A stretch of 31,602 nucleotides of DNA from a virus: the IMG/VR virus record IMGVR_UViG_3300020121_000064, positions 1-31,602 of that record; one strand, given 5' to 3'. A program made the position numbers and the translations under genes. Below the pieces are notes generated by a model, which was not told the origin of the DNA, did not search any database, and saw only the letters and a program-made list of their open reading frames with translations. Below, piece after piece: positions 31,525-31,602 of the stretch (within the stretch, counting starts at the first letter, position 1; every line of letters starts with the position of its first letter).

Positions 31525-31602
31525 TTATACCTCTTCTACTTTATTTAGTCTGCGTCGGTATTGACGTAAAACGAATATTAAAATAACTGTTGCTATATAG
31601 AA
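31525..31602 (-). CDS. C-terminal fragment of a small membrane protein, cut by the window edge
   Basis: Reading leftward from the edge there is an open frame of 25 codons ending in TAA at 31525-31527, one base before the next ATG. The visible product is FYIATVILIFVLRQYRRRLN followed by KVEEV: a hydrophobic membrane span and a basic Arg-rich cytoplasmic tail. No start codon is visible, so the gene begins outside the window. The frame contains the next gene's ribosome binding site, which suggests coupling. Length and function are unknown. Confidence 0.5.
   Translation of the reverse strand, partial: FYIATVILIFVLRQYRRRLNKVEEV

Noticed and set aside
1-31602. Direct terminal repeats marking phage genome ends
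   Set aside because: The first and last ~80 bases share no obvious direct repeat by eye, and a coding frame runs off the right edge, so the window ends are not evident genome ends.

Overview
The window is most likely part of a tailed-phage genome (Caudoviricetes, podovirus type) with a P22/Sf6-style virion. The structural genes follow the P22 order: small and large terminase, portal, scaffold, coat, gp4-like adaptor, gp10-like stabiliser, ejection proteins, then fibres. The host is probably Gram-negative: there is a lipoprotein with an LSGC lipobox, a T4-type lysozyme, AT-leaning DNA and sigma70-like promoter hexamers. I see no integrase, repressor, polymerase, holin or host gene. A gene is cut at the right edge, so the genome continues there.

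Layout. (1) Positions 1-359 carry no gene but are dense in signals: two facing DnaA-box-like sites, a tandem 9-bp repeat array, an extended -10 promoter, a foldable leader that begins at the predicted transcription start, and an 18-bp perfect palindrome. (2) Positions 360-23705 are a rightward late operon: packaging and head (360-7357), connector and tail tube closure (7425-10781), three ejection-type proteins (10793-13937), fibres and their assembly factor (14239-20576), a run of very small genes (20602-21605), another virion protein (21642-22469), then a lipoprotein, an endolysin and a VRR-NUC nuclease in overlapping frames (22474-23705). A second promoter, preceded by twin 12-bp palindromes, sits in front of the coat gene. 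(3) Positions 23706-23826 are the convergent junction, with a hairpin terminator for the leftward operon. (4) Positions 23827-31602 are a leftward early/replication operon. Read in its own direction it has the end of a membrane protein, a conserved phage protein, a Sak4-like RecA-family ATPase, a DUF669-like ssDNA-binding protein, a Cas4/RecB-like nuclease, several small unknowns, a coiled-coil protein ending in an RNA polymerase alpha-CTD-like domain, a DUF551 protein, a 27-residue membrane peptide, an SF2 helicase, and small proteins including a DUF7352 relative.

How it works together. The leftward operon supplies recombination and replication functions: single-strand annealing or ATPase, SSB, exonuclease, helicase. 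The alpha-CTD-like protein is a good candidate for a phage factor that reprogrammes host RNA polymerase. The rightward operon builds the particle and lyses the cell. Nearly every gene is coupled to the previous one by TAATG or ATGA overlaps. The most unusual items are the alpha-CTD-like protein, the repeat/promoter/structured-leader block before the terminase, the twin palindromes before the coat promoter, and the unlisted tiny membrane ORFs. All calls come from reading the sequence; no database search was run.
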